From Aphanizomenon flos-aquae FACHB-1287 (GTDB taxonomy: Bacteria > Cyanobacteriota > Cyanobacteriia > Cyanobacteriales > Nostocaceae), in NCBI RefSeq assembly GCF_014698755.1, contig NZ_JACJTO010000017.1:1-64000 (forward strand): a stretch of DNA of 64,000 nt, in the 5' to 3' direction. Shown piece after piece: positions 1 to 8,802 of the stretch (within the stretch, counting starts at the first letter, position 1; every line of letters begins with the position of its first letter). The translations under genes were made by a program, and so were the position numbers. The notes beneath the pieces were generated by a model. It made no database searches, was not told the origin of the DNA, and worked only from the letters and a program-made list of their open reading frames with translations.

Positions 1-29
1 AATCAGTTATGTTCATTGGATGGAAGATA

Positions 30-422
30 TTATGAAATGTTGACATTTTTACCCTTGATAATACTAGTATACTTAAATATGTAAAGTTTTGTAACGACAT
101 TCAACATTTCTGCCCTCGCAGTAATTAACCTGTCTATGGGGGATAATTGTTGTTGATAACGGGATAATTGTCGATATCCCCTAGAAATGGGTAAAATTCT
201 GCCATAGCAGTAACCCATTCTTGATAAATAAGCAATGGGAATATCTCGCCATAAACAAGCACGAATCACTTGGGTTGTGATTTGCGATTGACCAAAAATC
301 AAAATTTGTTCTAACAAAGGTAACTGGACTTCAATATAAACAGTATCCCCTTGTTTAACTAACAAAGTTTCTTTCTGTAAACAGACATAGCAATTCTGTT
401 CAGAAACATAAAGAGTCTGCAT
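30..422 (-). pseudogene. cas1: CRISPR-associated endonuclease Cas1, N-terminal fragment
   Basis: The first about 100 residues look like the N-terminal beta-sheet domain of cyanobacterial Cas1, the spacer-integration nuclease: an opening MQTLYVSEQNCYV, then LPLLEQILIFG, then IPIAYLSRMGYCYGR. Family members run to about 320-340 residues, but this frame stops at 130. After TAR (about residue 103, near base 113) the sequence no longer resembles Cas1, so the whole catalytic C-terminal domain (Glu/His/Asp metal site) is missing. It cannot be an active integrase. It lies downstream of the Csx18-like gene on the same strand, as expected for the edge of a type III-like adaptation module. Identity is from motif memory, not a search. 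Whether cas2 or a CRISPR array lies left of the window cannot be seen. Confidence 0.8.
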
Positions 423-439
423 GGAATTATCAAAAATGA

Positions 440-564
440 TTTAATATCATGTCCGGTTGAACATTTATCATATTTGTTGAGGCTGGTAATGGGTAATTGG
501 TAATTGGAAAAAGGCAATACAATTATGAACTATATTGTAAGTGATTGGGCGGACATGATTTAAT
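440..564. repeat. Short element bounded by inverted TCATGTCCG arms
   Basis: The spacer between the cas1 fragment and the Csx18-like gene is bounded by inverted copies of TCATGTCCG (about 447-455 and 550-558, each next to TTAAT-type bases). It contains a short run of GGTAATTG-like heptamers at about 486-510. Length is about 125 bp, with no coding potential. It resembles a MITE or foldback element. No target duplication was verified. Confidence 0.4.
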
Positions 565-570
565 TTTTTA

Positions 571-846
571 TTAACGCCACCAACGTTGTAAATAAGATTT
601 TTTTCGAGAACGATATTCACCCTCTCCAGAAGAGGTTAATTCTCCATTTTGTTCCGGTTCTAACCACAAAATTACCCTATCTGCTGCACTAGCTACTATA
701 TAAGTAGATACCGCTACCAATAAAGTATTAATAATAACTGCCGCTAAACCCAAAGGTGCAATTAACAAAATTATTAAAGTAATACCACCATTCACAGTAG
801 ATATAGAAACATTTCTGAAAGTAGCAGAACGTCGAGAAATATACAT
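571..846 (-). CDS. csx18: Csx18-like CRISPR-associated small membrane protein
   Basis: A 91-residue protein. MYISRRSATFRNV is followed by two hydrophobic segments: about residues 20-37 (GGITLIILLIAPLGLAAVI) and about 40-60. A charged, basic tail ends in SRKKSYLQRWWR. The pattern matches my memory of the cyanobacterial Csx18 family, a short membrane protein found beside type III CRISPR-Cas genes. Its function is not established. By analogy with other type III membrane accessories it might act in membrane-associated immunity, which is inference. It sits 149 bp upstream of the cas1 fragment on the same strand and divergent from the WYL regulator, so the three look like the remains of one locus. 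The frame is complete and seems intact. Confidence 0.6.
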   Translation of the reverse strand: MYISRRSATFRNVSISTVNGGITLIILLIAPLGLAAVIINTLLVAVSTYIVASAADRVILWLEPEQNGELTSSGEGEYRSRKKSYLQRWWR

Positions 847-1053
847 AGTGTAAAAAGGTTAACTTCAAGATCCTGTTGATTACCATAACCGGAGAATTAG
901 TAAAAAGCCAGAAAAAGACTATAAACTAAATTATGATAGTCATCTTACCTAAAGCAATATTGACAATAGTTACAGCTAATTTTTACCAATAGTTCAAATA
1001 TTTTCTTTTTGCATTGAGATTAATGTACTATAAATTTCCGCCAGTGATTTACT

Positions 1054-2238
1054 ATGTCTAAAAAAGCTACCCATTCCTATACAGAACGTTTGGCCTTTGA
1101 ACGTTTGCTCCTGTTAATTGCTACATTATTAAAATATCCCGGTGTCGGTAGTCCTGATTTTCTCGACTCCAGCAACAATGAAAATCATGATGCAATTAGT
1201 TCCGTTAAAGAACATCTGCAAAAGTTAGCAGCAGAATTAAATATAGAATTACCCCCAGAATATCCAGCCCTTCCCACCCTCCGCAAAGATTTAGAAACCC
1301 TCAGACGTTATGCTATTCTTGACCGACAAATGTATCGCTGGGGATATTACTTAGGAACAGGTGCGCTTTCTATTACAGAATTAAAGGTAGCATTTAATGC
1401 CCTAGCATCTCAAGCACAATATCAAGGTGACGCTCAAGCTAGGCGTATTTGTCAAAAACTCAGTAAAAGATTACGTGGTTTAGATAAGTCCCTCAAAGGA
1501 GAATTTTTTTATCCTATTCGTCAACATCTTAACCGTGCTATTATTCATACAGACCCGGAAGAAATGGCAATTCATGGAGAAAATCGTGATACACTATTTC
1601 ATGAATTACCATTAGTTGAAAAAGCTATTAGTAAGGGAGAAGCTATTGAAATTTACCGAACTAAAGACCTTTATAGCTTTAATCGGATTGGACTAATTAG
1701 AATTTTTCCACTGCAATTAATTTATCATGATATTGCTTGGTATTTACTCTATGAGTGTTGTGAAAATGGACATTTTGTTATAGGAAGATTAAATCGGTTT
1801 AACAAGCATTGTAAATTTCTAAAAATGCCTTCACGGGGTTTAGAAAAACAAACAGAAAGTTTAATTACAGCATATAAACTCATCGAAAATGGCTGGGGTT
1901 TAAATTTAGGAGATCCAGAATCTCAAAAATTAGAAATAGAAGGAAATATGGAATTTATTCCTATTAAAGTGCGGTTTTTTCCACCGGTATCAGCATTTAT
2001 TTTAGAAGGAGAACGTCGTCATCCTCATCAAAAAATTACCACTGGATTTATTGATAAAAATGGGCAATATACTTGTATAGAATATGCTGTAGATTTACCT
2101 CCTCGGTCTTTAAATGAATTTAGTTACTGGGTTAATCGTTATATGGATAAAGCAGAGATATTATCTCCGCTTCAATTAGTAGAACAACACCGTAATTCTG
2201 CACAAGCTTTATGTGACCGCTATTCTCATAAGAATTGA
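1054..2238 (+). CDS. WYL-domain protein, probable CRISPR-locus regulator
   Basis: A 394-residue protein with a WYL ligand-sensing domain at about residues 190-265. The diagnostic tripeptide lies in IAWYLLYECC, followed by FVIGRLNRF, which gives the family's conserved arginines. The N-terminal about 100 residues are helical and probably DNA-binding; I see no clear HTH by eye. The C-terminal about 100 residues correspond to the WYL C-terminal extension. WYL proteins are transcription factors that often control CRISPR-Cas and defence genes; in Synechocystis a WYL protein represses a type I-D cas operon. Here it is divergent from the csx18-cas1 remnants with a 207-bp intergenic region that should hold both promoters. 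The frame is intact even though the cas1 neighbour is broken. Confidence 0.75.
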   Translation: MSKKATHSYTERLAFERLLLLIATLLKYPGVGSPDFLDSSNNENHDAISSVKEHLQKLAAELNIELPPEYPALPTLRKDLETLRRYAILDRQMYRWGYYLGTGALSITELKVAFNALASQAQYQGDAQARRICQKLSKRLRGLDKSLKGEFFYPIRQHLNRAIIHTDPEEMAIHGENRDTLFHELPLVEKAISKGEAIEIYRTKDLYSFNRIGLIRIFPLQLIYHDIAWYLLYECCENGHFVIGRLNRFNKHCKFLKMPSRGLEKQTESLITAYKLIENGWGLNLGDPESQKLEIEGNMEFIPIKVRFFPPVSAFILEGERRHPHQKITTGFIDKNGQYTCIEYAVDLPPRSLNEFSYWVNRYMDKAEILSPLQLVEQHRNSAQALCDRYSHKN

Positions 2239-2270
2239 AAAAGAAGTCCAAATTTGAATAATTAACCTAG

Positions 2271-2289
2271 TGCGGGCATATTACCCGCA
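2271..2289. terminator. Hairpin between convergent genes
   Basis: TGCGGG, a short loop, then CCCGCA lies between the convergent WYL and phosphohexomutase stop codons. It can form a 6-bp GC-rich stem on either strand. There is no long T tract, so it may be a weak bidirectional terminator. It also looks like a degenerate member of the GCGGGCA-core foldback family found downstream of other genes here. Confidence 0.4.
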
Positions 2290-2323
2290 TAATGTGTACA
2301 TTATTCCAGCTAAATGTGCTGTA

Positions 2324-3766
2324 TTAATTTGATTCAGCCCAAATTTTCGCCCAAGCTAGAGTTTTATGAACTTCCTCTGGTGTAGACGCTTCACAATAAA
2401 GACGTAAAACTGGTTCAGTACCGCTGAATCTAATCATTAACCAACTTTGATCAACCAGACGAAATTTATAACCATCAATTGTTTGACAACTAATTACACT
2501 TTTACCCGCAATTTCTGTTAAAGGTTGGGATTGTAAAAGGTCTAATAGTCGCCCTCTAACTTGCATATTTGCTAAAGGTAAATCAATGCGATCATAGCTA
2601 GAGGAAAAACCAGTTTGTTGTTGTAAATAGCGATAATATTCACCTAAATCCAAACCAGATTCTACCACAGCTTCTAATACATAAAGTGCCGATAATAAAG
2701 CATCCCGTTCGGGAATATGACTACCATAACCAATCCCCCCGGATTCTTCACCACCTAGTAATACCTGAGTTGCTAACATTCGATCAGCAATGTATTTATA
2801 ACCTACTGCCGTTTCATGAATAGAAAGGTTATGTAATGCGGCTACACGGGGCATTAAGTCCGATCCACTTACAGTTTTGACGATTTCGCCCTGAAAGTTC
2901 CGCCGTAGGGTTAAATGGTCAATTAAGATGGGAATTAAGATTTGAGAACTAAGGAAATTAGCATCTTGATCGACTGCGGCAATGCGATCGCAATCTCCAT
3001 CAAATACTAAACCCACAGTTAAACCAGGTTTATTAATTTCCCTATGGTTTTTCATGACTGTAAATAGCCGGGAAAGATACTTTGGTAAAGGTTCAGGTGC
3101 ACCACCTTCAAATAAAGGATCACGTTCGCTATTAATTTCCTTAACTTGTTCTCCTAATAATCGTGCTAGTCCTCCAGCCGCAGCACCGTGCATGACATCC
3201 ACAAATATTGTTAACTTATTAGTAGCGATCGCTTCCTTAATTTTGTTAATATCAACTTTAGCCGCCAATGCTTGACAATAACTCGGCCAAGGATTAAAGG
3301 TTTCTTCTTGACCGGGAATGGCTGCTGGGGTAACTTTTGCTGATAATAAAGCCTCTATTTCTTGTGTAACTTCCGGTGGTACTGAACCTCCAAAAGCGCT
3401 TTTAACCTTTAATCCTAAATATGTCCCAGGATTATGACTAGCTGTCACCACTAATGCCCCTAATGCCTTGAGTTCTTTAGCTGCCCAACTATAAGCTGGA
3501 GTGGGGGCAAAAGTTTCGCTAAATAGAACATTAAACCCAACAGCGGTCACAGCATTAGCCACCACACGGGCAAATTCTTCGGCCATAAATCGGCGGTCAT
3601 AACCGACAATAATCGTCTGGCTACCTACCTCAGAAAAGTAAGTATTATGTAAAACTTGGGCTGCTACGGTTGCTACTAAGGACAGGCGTTCAAAGGTAAA
3701 CTCCTCACCTATCACACCCCTCCAACCATCTGTACCAAACTTGATTGGGTTAGTTACAACTGACAT
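2324..3766 (-). CDS. Phosphoglucomutase/phosphomannomutase family protein
   Basis: A 480-residue alpha-D-phosphohexomutase with all four family motifs in order: FGTDGWRG at the N-terminus, the catalytic phosphoserine loop TASHNPG (about residue 108), the Mg-binding DGDCDR (about 257), the sugar-binding GGEESGG (about 340), and the C-terminal phosphate-binding RFSGTEP (about 443). Enzymes of this type interconvert hexose 1- and 6-phosphates for glycogen, cell-wall and nucleotide-sugar synthesis in the cytoplasm. Length is normal. Motifs alone do not settle glucose versus mannose or glucosamine specificity. It is followed 80 bp downstream by purN on the same strand, with a STRR heptamer array between them. 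Confidence 0.93.
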   Translation of the reverse strand: MSVVTNPIKFGTDGWRGVIGEEFTFERLSLVATVAAQVLHNTYFSEVGSQTIIVGYDRRFMAEEFARVVANAVTAVGFNVLFSETFAPTPAYSWAAKELKALGALVVTASHNPGTYLGLKVKSAFGGSVPPEVTQEIEALLSAKVTPAAIPGQEETFNPWPSYCQALAAKVDINKIKEAIATNKLTIFVDVMHGAAAGGLARLLGEQVKEINSERDPLFEGGAPEPLPKYLSRLFTVMKNHREINKPGLTVGLVFDGDCDRIAAVDQDANFLSSQILIPILIDHLTLRRNFQGEIVKTVSGSDLMPRVAALHNLSIHETAVGYKYIADRMLATQVLLGGEESGGIGYGSHIPERDALLSALYVLEAVVESGLDLGEYYRYLQQQTGFSSSYDRIDLPLANMQVRGRLLDLLQSQPLTEIAGKSVISCQTIDGYKFRLVDQSWLMIRFSGTEPVLRLYCEASTPEEVHKTLAWAKIWAESN

Positions 3767-3795
3767 AAAAATATCCTAAATTTCTCACTGATTGG

Positions 3796-3844
3796 TCAAT
3801 TGTCAGTTGTCAATTGTCAGTTGTCAATTGTCAATTGTTGGTTG
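3796..3844. repeat. STRR heptanucleotide array (TCAATTG/TCAGTTG)
   Basis: Seven consecutive heptamers, TCAATTG or TCAGTTG with one TTGGTTG, fill the gap between the phosphohexomutase and purN. This is the short tandemly repeated repetitive DNA typical of heterocystous cyanobacteria. Confidence 0.9.
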
Positions 3845-3845
3845 T

Positions 3846-4502
3846 CTATTCCCTTTGACTCAAGAGAGAAATTGCCATTGGTAAAATTCGATGTTCTTGT
3901 ACTTGAATTCTCGCGTGTAGTGTTTCTGATGTATCATCTGGTAGGACAGGAACGGCCGCTTGGATTAAAATTTCGCCACTGTCAACTTCTAAAGAAACAA
4001 GATGTACAGTACAACCAGTAATTTTGACTTTAGCAACTAAAGCCTGTTCTACAGCTTGCACTCCTTTAAAACTCGGTAATAAACTGGGGTGAATATTAAT
4101 CATGCGATTAGGAAAAGCGTCAATTAAAACTTGTGTTACTAATCGCATCCATCCCGCCATAACTACGAATTTGACATCATACTGCTGTAATGTTTGGACA
4201 ATTTTGTGATCAAATTTTTGTCGATTTTTATAGTCTCGATGATTTAATAATACAGACTTTACGCCCCATTTTTCAGCCCTAACTGCTGCCTTTGCATCAG
4301 GATTATTGTAAATTAAAACTTGAATTTGGGCATTAATTTCACCTGTGGCAATAGCCTGGGCAATCACTTCAAAATTACTACCATTTCCAGAAGCCATAAT
4401 TCCCAATTTCAAAGGCTGAACATCTGAAATTTGCTGATGATAAATCTGAGGAGAAATGAGACTAGCTGTAGTATTTATTAAGGAATCGTCAATCATAAAC
4501 AA
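3846..4502 (-). CDS. purN: Phosphoribosylglycinamide formyltransferase (GART), PurN
   Basis: A 218-residue enzyme of purine synthesis. It transfers a formyl group from 10-formyl-tetrahydrofolate to GAR. The N-terminal GIMASGNGSN is the GAR phosphate-binding loop. The catalytic Asn-His pair lies in INIHPSLLPSFKG (about residue 140), and the later VDSGEILIQAAVPV follows the family. The first about 30 residues precede the conserved core and are probably a small extension; the start could be Met1 or Met3. It is downstream of the phosphohexomutase, possibly cotranscribed. Confidence 0.95.
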   Translation of the reverse strand: MFMIDDSLINTTASLISPQIYHQQISDVQPLKLGIMASGNGSNFEVIAQAIATGEINAQIQVLIYNNPDAKAAVRAEKWGVKSVLLNHRDYKNRQKFDHKIVQTLQQYDVKFVVMAGWMRLVTQVLIDAFPNRMINIHPSLLPSFKGVQAVEQALVAKVKITGCTVHLVSLEVDSGEILIQAAVPVLPDDTSETLHARIQVQEHRILPMAISLLSQRE

Positions 4503-4640
4503 TGTTTATTTTAAGAAAATTTTTAAAGGTCTAGAATTTCAGATTCCCGACTTCTTAGATAAGTTGAGAATCTTGTTCTTGGTTTGTTGTTAAATCATAG
4601 TTCTGATATTAGGGAAAACCAAAAAATAAATTACCCAATT

Positions 4641-4750
4641 TTGTGGGATGGGCATCTTGCCCGTCCTTTGAGGTACAAAGTTGAATCAAACTCTTGTGGG
4701 ATGGGCATCTTGTCCCTGATGATTAGCGGGCTTTTCGTCCCGCACCACAA
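4641..4750. repeat. Two copies of the GCGGGC-core foldback repeat
   Basis: TTGTGGGATGGGCATCTTG occurs at about 4641-4659 and again at about 4694-4712, followed by GCGGG...CCCGCACCACAAG at about 4726-4750. These are complementary to the GCGGGCAAGATGCCCGCACCACA core seen elsewhere in the window. The stretch lies between the fraE stop and the purN start. The short open frame through it is repeat-derived and is not called as a gene. Confidence 0.7.
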
Positions 4751-4784
4751 GAAATTTGTATTTTTTTAATTGGAAGTGCCTTAC

Positions 4785-5564
4785 TTAAAATTCCCGTCTT
4801 AAGAAGATTAGAATAGCGATCGCTAACAACATAAAACTGTAAAGTAAGCCATATCCCGCATTGGTAATTAATGTGATTGGATCAGGTAGTGCTTGTAAAC
4901 CGTAAACGGCATCATTTTTGAGATCTAATCTGGATAAATCTGGCAATAACAGATATAAAATTTGGGTAATGCGTTCTATACCAGGGTTATGACTTAATTT
5001 ACCTAATGCCACTATATCTTGAGTAATATTCCCCATTAAATACACTGCAAATGTTAGGGATGTGGCGATGAGGGAACTAGTAAAAACGCCTAAAGTAATA
5101 GCTACGGCAGCCATTAAACATAATTGAAAAAATATGAATAAGGCCGCTAGAAAAATACTGGAAAATTGATAAGATGCCTGTCCAATTTGCAAAAGTCCTA
5201 CATAGATGATTGTCATTGTAGTGATGAGGATAAAGCTTACTGCTGATAATCCTAAATATTTACTAGCAATAAATTCACTACGGCTGATAGGTTTAGCGAT
5301 TAATACTAAAATGGTACGTTTTTCGATTTCTTTATTAACTAATCCCGTACCGATGAATATAACCACAATTAAACCAAGGACGTTCATGGTTGCCAAACCA
5401 AAATCTAAAAATATTTTATCGGTGGCAACGCTGGCAAATTTGGGAATGATACGGGAGGCAATAGCCAGAATAATTGCATAAAAACCAATAATGTACAGAA
5501 TGCGATCGCGGATCACTTCCTGAAGCACATTTTTGGACATGACAACGGTTCTAATTACATTCAT
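4785..5564 (-). CDS. fraE: FraE, ABC-2 type permease for filament integrity
   Basis: A 259-residue integral membrane protein of the ABC-2 permease type. Hydrophobic segments fall at about residues 22-40, 58-78, 108-130, 140-165, 170-185 and 232-254, with the family's VNKEIEKRTILVLIAKPISRSEFI loop after the second. In Anabaena the third gene of the fraC-fraD-fraE operon encodes a permease of this length that is needed for long filaments and proper heterocysts. The order and spacing here (fraD 20 bp upstream, fraC before it) support the call more than the sequence alone. No partner ATPase gene is adjacent. Confidence 0.85.
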   Translation of the reverse strand: MNVIRTVVMSKNVLQEVIRDRILYIIGFYAIILAIASRIIPKFASVATDKIFLDFGLATMNVLGLIVVIFIGTGLVNKEIEKRTILVLIAKPISRSEFIASKYLGLSAVSFILITTMTIIYVGLLQIGQASYQFSSIFLAALFIFFQLCLMAAVAITLGVFTSSLIATSLTFAVYLMGNITQDIVALGKLSHNPGIERITQILYLLLPDLSRLDLKNDAVYGLQALPDPITLITNAGYGLLYSFMLLAIAILIFLRREF

Positions 5565-5584
5565 AATAATGTTTAATTCTTTCC

Positions 5585-6595
5585 TTATTGTTGTGGTGGT
5601 GGAGAACCATTTTTAAATTTACTAGTGCGATCACAAGTAATACGAGCAACGGTGTTTTTATTATCTGTTTGATTACCAGAGTTAGATGGTTCAATCAAAC
5701 AAGATTTTTGCCAGTAATATCCTTTAGAATTAGCACTTGGTCCGCCCCAAATTGTCAAAATATCTAGCCTATATCCAGATTTTATATTAACTACACGGGG
5801 CTCAACTCGCCATAATGGCTTTTCCAAAGAACTACCTAAATTACTATTAATAGTTTTCTGTCCCAAATTGCCTAGTTGCTGATTAGCTTCCAGTAACCAT
5901 TTTTCTACTTCTGACCAAGGTTTATTGGCAATTTGTTGATTAACTAAAGGTTGCAATTTTTTGAGAATTAAATCACCAGTTTTCGGCTGTTTCCTTCGCG
6001 GTTCTACTTGAATGACAAAAGCGCTTTTATCAAATTTATCAGCCCTTAAACTCGGATATTCCTTTAACCATTTATCTATGACAAAGTAAAACTGAAGCCA
6101 ACAACTAATTAACATACACCAAGCTAACAGAATTATAACTTTTTGGCGGTCTTGCAATTTAGGAAGTTTGGCTTTTGCTAATTTTCTACCTGTGCCTTCA
6201 AAAAAGTTAGGTATGGCTGTAACTACAGCAGCTATTGTTGGCCAAATAACTATCATTTTCGATGTTAATAGACTTTTCTGATATCCAAAAGCAAAGACGC
6301 TAATTAAAAAACCCGTTATTAATGCTCCCACTGGCATAAAAGTTCCTGGAACTCTTAAAGGATCATCAGTAGTATACCAAGCTGTTCCTGCTAACAAAAA
6401 TAGCCAACCACAAAAGGCAATAATATCTTTAATATATCCGAGGGCAAAATATGATGTTACCCAAGAGAAAATACTCAAGTAAATCAATGTTTGCCAGGAG
6501 AATGCTTTAGCTGGTGTCAGAAATTTTTGCACTTCAGCAAATAGCTCTCGAATATATTTAAATATGCCTAATACTTCTTTAAATAAGAATTCCAT
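5585..6595 (-). CDS. fraD: FraD septal protein (DUF5357)
   Basis: A 336-residue protein. A short N-terminal helix is followed by about five membrane helices between residues 35 and 175, then a C-terminal soluble domain of about 160 residues with RVEPRVVNIKSGY and CLIEPSN. This is the architecture of FraD, a septum-located protein that forms part of the septal junctions linking cells of the filament and carries a periplasmic C-terminal domain. It lies between fraC (29 bp upstream) and fraE (20 bp downstream), and the three are clearly one operon. The final residues, GSPPPQQ, are a low-complexity tail. Confidence 0.88.
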   Translation of the reverse strand: MEFLFKEVLGIFKYIRELFAEVQKFLTPAKAFSWQTLIYLSIFSWVTSYFALGYIKDIIAFCGWLFLLAGTAWYTTDDPLRVPGTFMPVGALITGFLISVFAFGYQKSLLTSKMIVIWPTIAAVVTAIPNFFEGTGRKLAKAKLPKLQDRQKVIILLAWCMLISCWLQFYFVIDKWLKEYPSLRADKFDKSAFVIQVEPRRKQPKTGDLILKKLQPLVNQQIANKPWSEVEKWLLEANQQLGNLGQKTINSNLGSSLEKPLWRVEPRVVNIKSGYRLDILTIWGGPSANSKGYYWQKSCLIEPSNSGNQTDNKNTVARITCDRTSKFKNGSPPPQQ

Positions 6596-6624
6596 TTGAT
6601 TACCTCTGATGAATGTTGATCATT

Positions 6625-7161
6625 TTACCGCCAATTGCGAATTAGTATGATGAATGTTATGAAACTGTAACTAAATGAATTGGCAATTAAGGTTGCGGCT
6701 ATTAAATTGGTATTTTGCAACTTAGACATATTAATATAACTGGCTCTTTTCTGTGAAGAAATTATTTCTGTTTCAGGTCTTTTTCCTCCCTCATTCATAA
6801 ACATGATTAGTATTTTCATCAACAGAAATTTGACTAAAAAAGCCGTCATGAAAATAACAAATGATAATGAAATTATCACTGTATTAATACTGGGATCTTG
6901 TTTATTAAAAAATACATAGTTCATCAATGGGGATTTGATATTCATAGGTAACATTGGTTCGACTGTGAAAAATACAATCCAACCAAGGACACTAGAAAAA
7001 ACATTTAAGCTAATAGCATAAAAAATGCTGGTTCTTTTATCAAACTTTAGCCATCTATTTAGCACACAAGCTTCTATGGGAATAGCAGCTAGTAAGAATA
7101 ATATCTCAAAAAATATCGCCCCAACGGGCAAAATTATGGGTAGTGATAATTCATCAGACAT
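6625..7161 (-). CDS. fraC: FraC filament integrity protein
   Basis: A 178-residue membrane protein with hydrophobic segments at about residues 10-32, 45-68 and 95-120 and a last one near 155-173. It is the first gene of fraC-fraD-fraE; Anabaena FraC is about the same length. FraC localises to the intercellular septum and is needed for filament integrity and for cell-to-cell transfer of small molecules. The operon promoter should lie in the 268 bp between here and the divergent gene at 7430. I could not identify a convincing regulator site there. Confidence 0.87.
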   Translation of the reverse strand: MSDELSLPIILPVGAIFFEILFLLAAIPIEACVLNRWLKFDKRTSIFYAISLNVFSSVLGWIVFFTVEPMLPMNIKSPLMNYVFFNKQDPSINTVIISLSFVIFMTAFLVKFLLMKILIMFMNEGGKRPETEIISSQKRASYINMSKLQNTNLIAATLIANSFSYSFITFIILIRNWR

Positions 7162-7429
7162 AATGGTGACAACAAGAAGATTTTAGAAGTTAGACCACTG
7201 GTTTCTTGTGATTAAGTTTTTTCGACCCAGTTGAACAAAGTATAACTGAAAGAATACGGATCATCGCTAATTATCTCATTTTTCTGACATTTATACTCTG
7301 AGTGTAACCGGATATTTAGATTAATTTTATTGATACATCTTTTAAACTTAAATACGTAGGCAAAAATCGCACATACTAGGCTCTACTTTAGTTAACATAA
7401 GGAATTGCCACTTTATAGCTTTTCAAAAG

Positions 7430-8566
7430 ATGACAAGGAACGGTATCGGTATTCGTACAGCGCAAGTGCGGTCTGAGCGGCTTACGGGTCAAATTCACGT
7501 CTATGATGGTCTTGGGAAAGGTAAGTCCCAAGCGGCTTTAGGGGTGGTTTTGCGCTCGATTGGGTTGGGAATTAATACCCCCAGTGATTCTAACCGCGTT
7601 TTATTACTGCGGTTTTTGAAAGGTCCAGAACGAGATTATGATGAAGATGGAGCAATAACGGCTTTACAGCGCGGGTTTCCCCATTTAATTGATCAAGTTC
7701 GCACCGGGAGAGCCGAATTTTTTGGCCATGATCAAATTACACCTTTTGACAGAACAGAAGCTGCGAGGGGTTGGGATGTAGCCAAAGGTGCGATCGCTTC
7801 CGGGTTATACTCAGTAGTGGTTTTGGACGAAATTAACCCGGTTTTGGATTTAGGTTTGCTATCCGTAGATGAAGTCATAAACACTTTAAAATCTAAACCT
7901 CAAGAATTAGAAATCATCACGACTGGACGCGCCGCACCGCCACAACTATTGGATATTGCGGATTTGCATTCGGAAATGAAGCCCCACCACCACCCCACGG
8001 CCGCAGCACTGTTCATTGAAGGGATTGAAATTTATACAGGTGCTGGTAAGGGTAAATCTACTAGCGCTCTGGGTAAAGCTTTGCAAGCTATCGGTAGAGG
8101 TATTAATCATCCTGGGTCAACTCGTGTATTAATTATGCAGTGGCTCAAAGGTGGCAGTGGTTATACTGAAGATGCAGCCATAGCCGCTTTGCAGCAGTCT
8201 TATCCTGAAGTGGTAGATCATCAACGTTGTGGACGTGATGCTATTGTTTGGCGAAATTCTCGTCAAGACCTAGACTATATAGAAGCGGAAAGAGGTTGGG
8301 AAATTGCCAAAATTGCCATTGCTTCTGGTGTGTATAAAACTATTATTCTCGATGAACTCAATCCTACGGTTGATTTAGAATTGTTACCTGTTGATCCCAT
8401 TGTCCAAGCCTTGTTACGCAAACCTCGTGATACGGAAGTTATTATTACAGGCCGCTGTCAAAATCAACCTGCCTATTTTGATTTAGCTAGTATTCACTCT
8501 GAGGTTTATTGTCATAAACATTACGCAAATCAAGGTGTGGAATTGAAACGCGGAGTTGATTTTTAA
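7430..8566 (+). CDS. Tandem CobA/CobO-like P-loop ATP-binding protein
   Basis: A 378-residue protein made of two copies of the CobA/BtuR/CobO fold. Each copy has a Walker A (GLGKGKSQ near residue 29; GAGKGKST near 205), an RVLLLRFLKG / RVLIMQWLKG strand, a RGWEIAK-type helix and a Walker B-like VVLDEINPVLD / IILDELNPTVD. Single-domain relatives adenosylate cob(I)yrinic acid a,c-diamide in the late steps of cobalamin synthesis. In this double form it is unknown whether one or both halves bind ATP and corrinoid. Both Walker motifs look intact. It is divergent from fraCDE and followed by a hairpin. Confidence 0.8.
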   Translation: MTRNGIGIRTAQVRSERLTGQIHVYDGLGKGKSQAALGVVLRSIGLGINTPSDSNRVLLLRFLKGPERDYDEDGAITALQRGFPHLIDQVRTGRAEFFGHDQITPFDRTEAARGWDVAKGAIASGLYSVVVLDEINPVLDLGLLSVDEVINTLKSKPQELEIITTGRAAPPQLLDIADLHSEMKPHHHPTAAALFIEGIEIYTGAGKGKSTSALGKALQAIGRGINHPGSTRVLIMQWLKGGSGYTEDAAIAALQQSYPEVVDHQRCGRDAIVWRNSRQDLDYIEAERGWEIAKIAIASGVYKTIILDELNPTVDLELLPVDPIVQALLRKPRDTEVIITGRCQNQPAYFDLASIHSEVYCHKHYANQGVELKRGVDF

Positions 8567-8573
8567 TGTCTTT

Positions 8574-8602
8574 CAGATCCCCGATGAGAAGTCGGGAATC
8601 TG
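8574..8602 (+). terminator. Hairpin downstream of the CobA-like gene
   Basis: CAGATCCCCGA and TCGGGAATCTG pair, with one mismatch, across a 7-nt loop directly after the stop codon. T-rich bases follow. It fits a transcription terminator, although a related CAGATTCCCGACTTCT sequence also occurs at about 4540-4555, so it may belong to a repeat family. Confidence 0.55.
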
Positions 8603-8802
8603 ATTCTTAATCTGTGTTATACTCAGAATGGTTTAATTATTTGATTCTGCGGGTAAGAGTTTAGCACTGCTAATAAACCCCTAAAAGTCTAGGTTTTTCG
8701 TAACGTTACAAAAGTCTATAACCATTTTGGGTATAACCTGAAAATCACCACAGAAATTATGTTACAATTAGCAACTTTATAAAATAACTTATTTAACTAT
8801 TT

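Noticed and set aside
4584-4769. 61-codon open frame
   Set aside because: Made of dispersed repeat sequence; no ribosome binding site and no protein-like composition.
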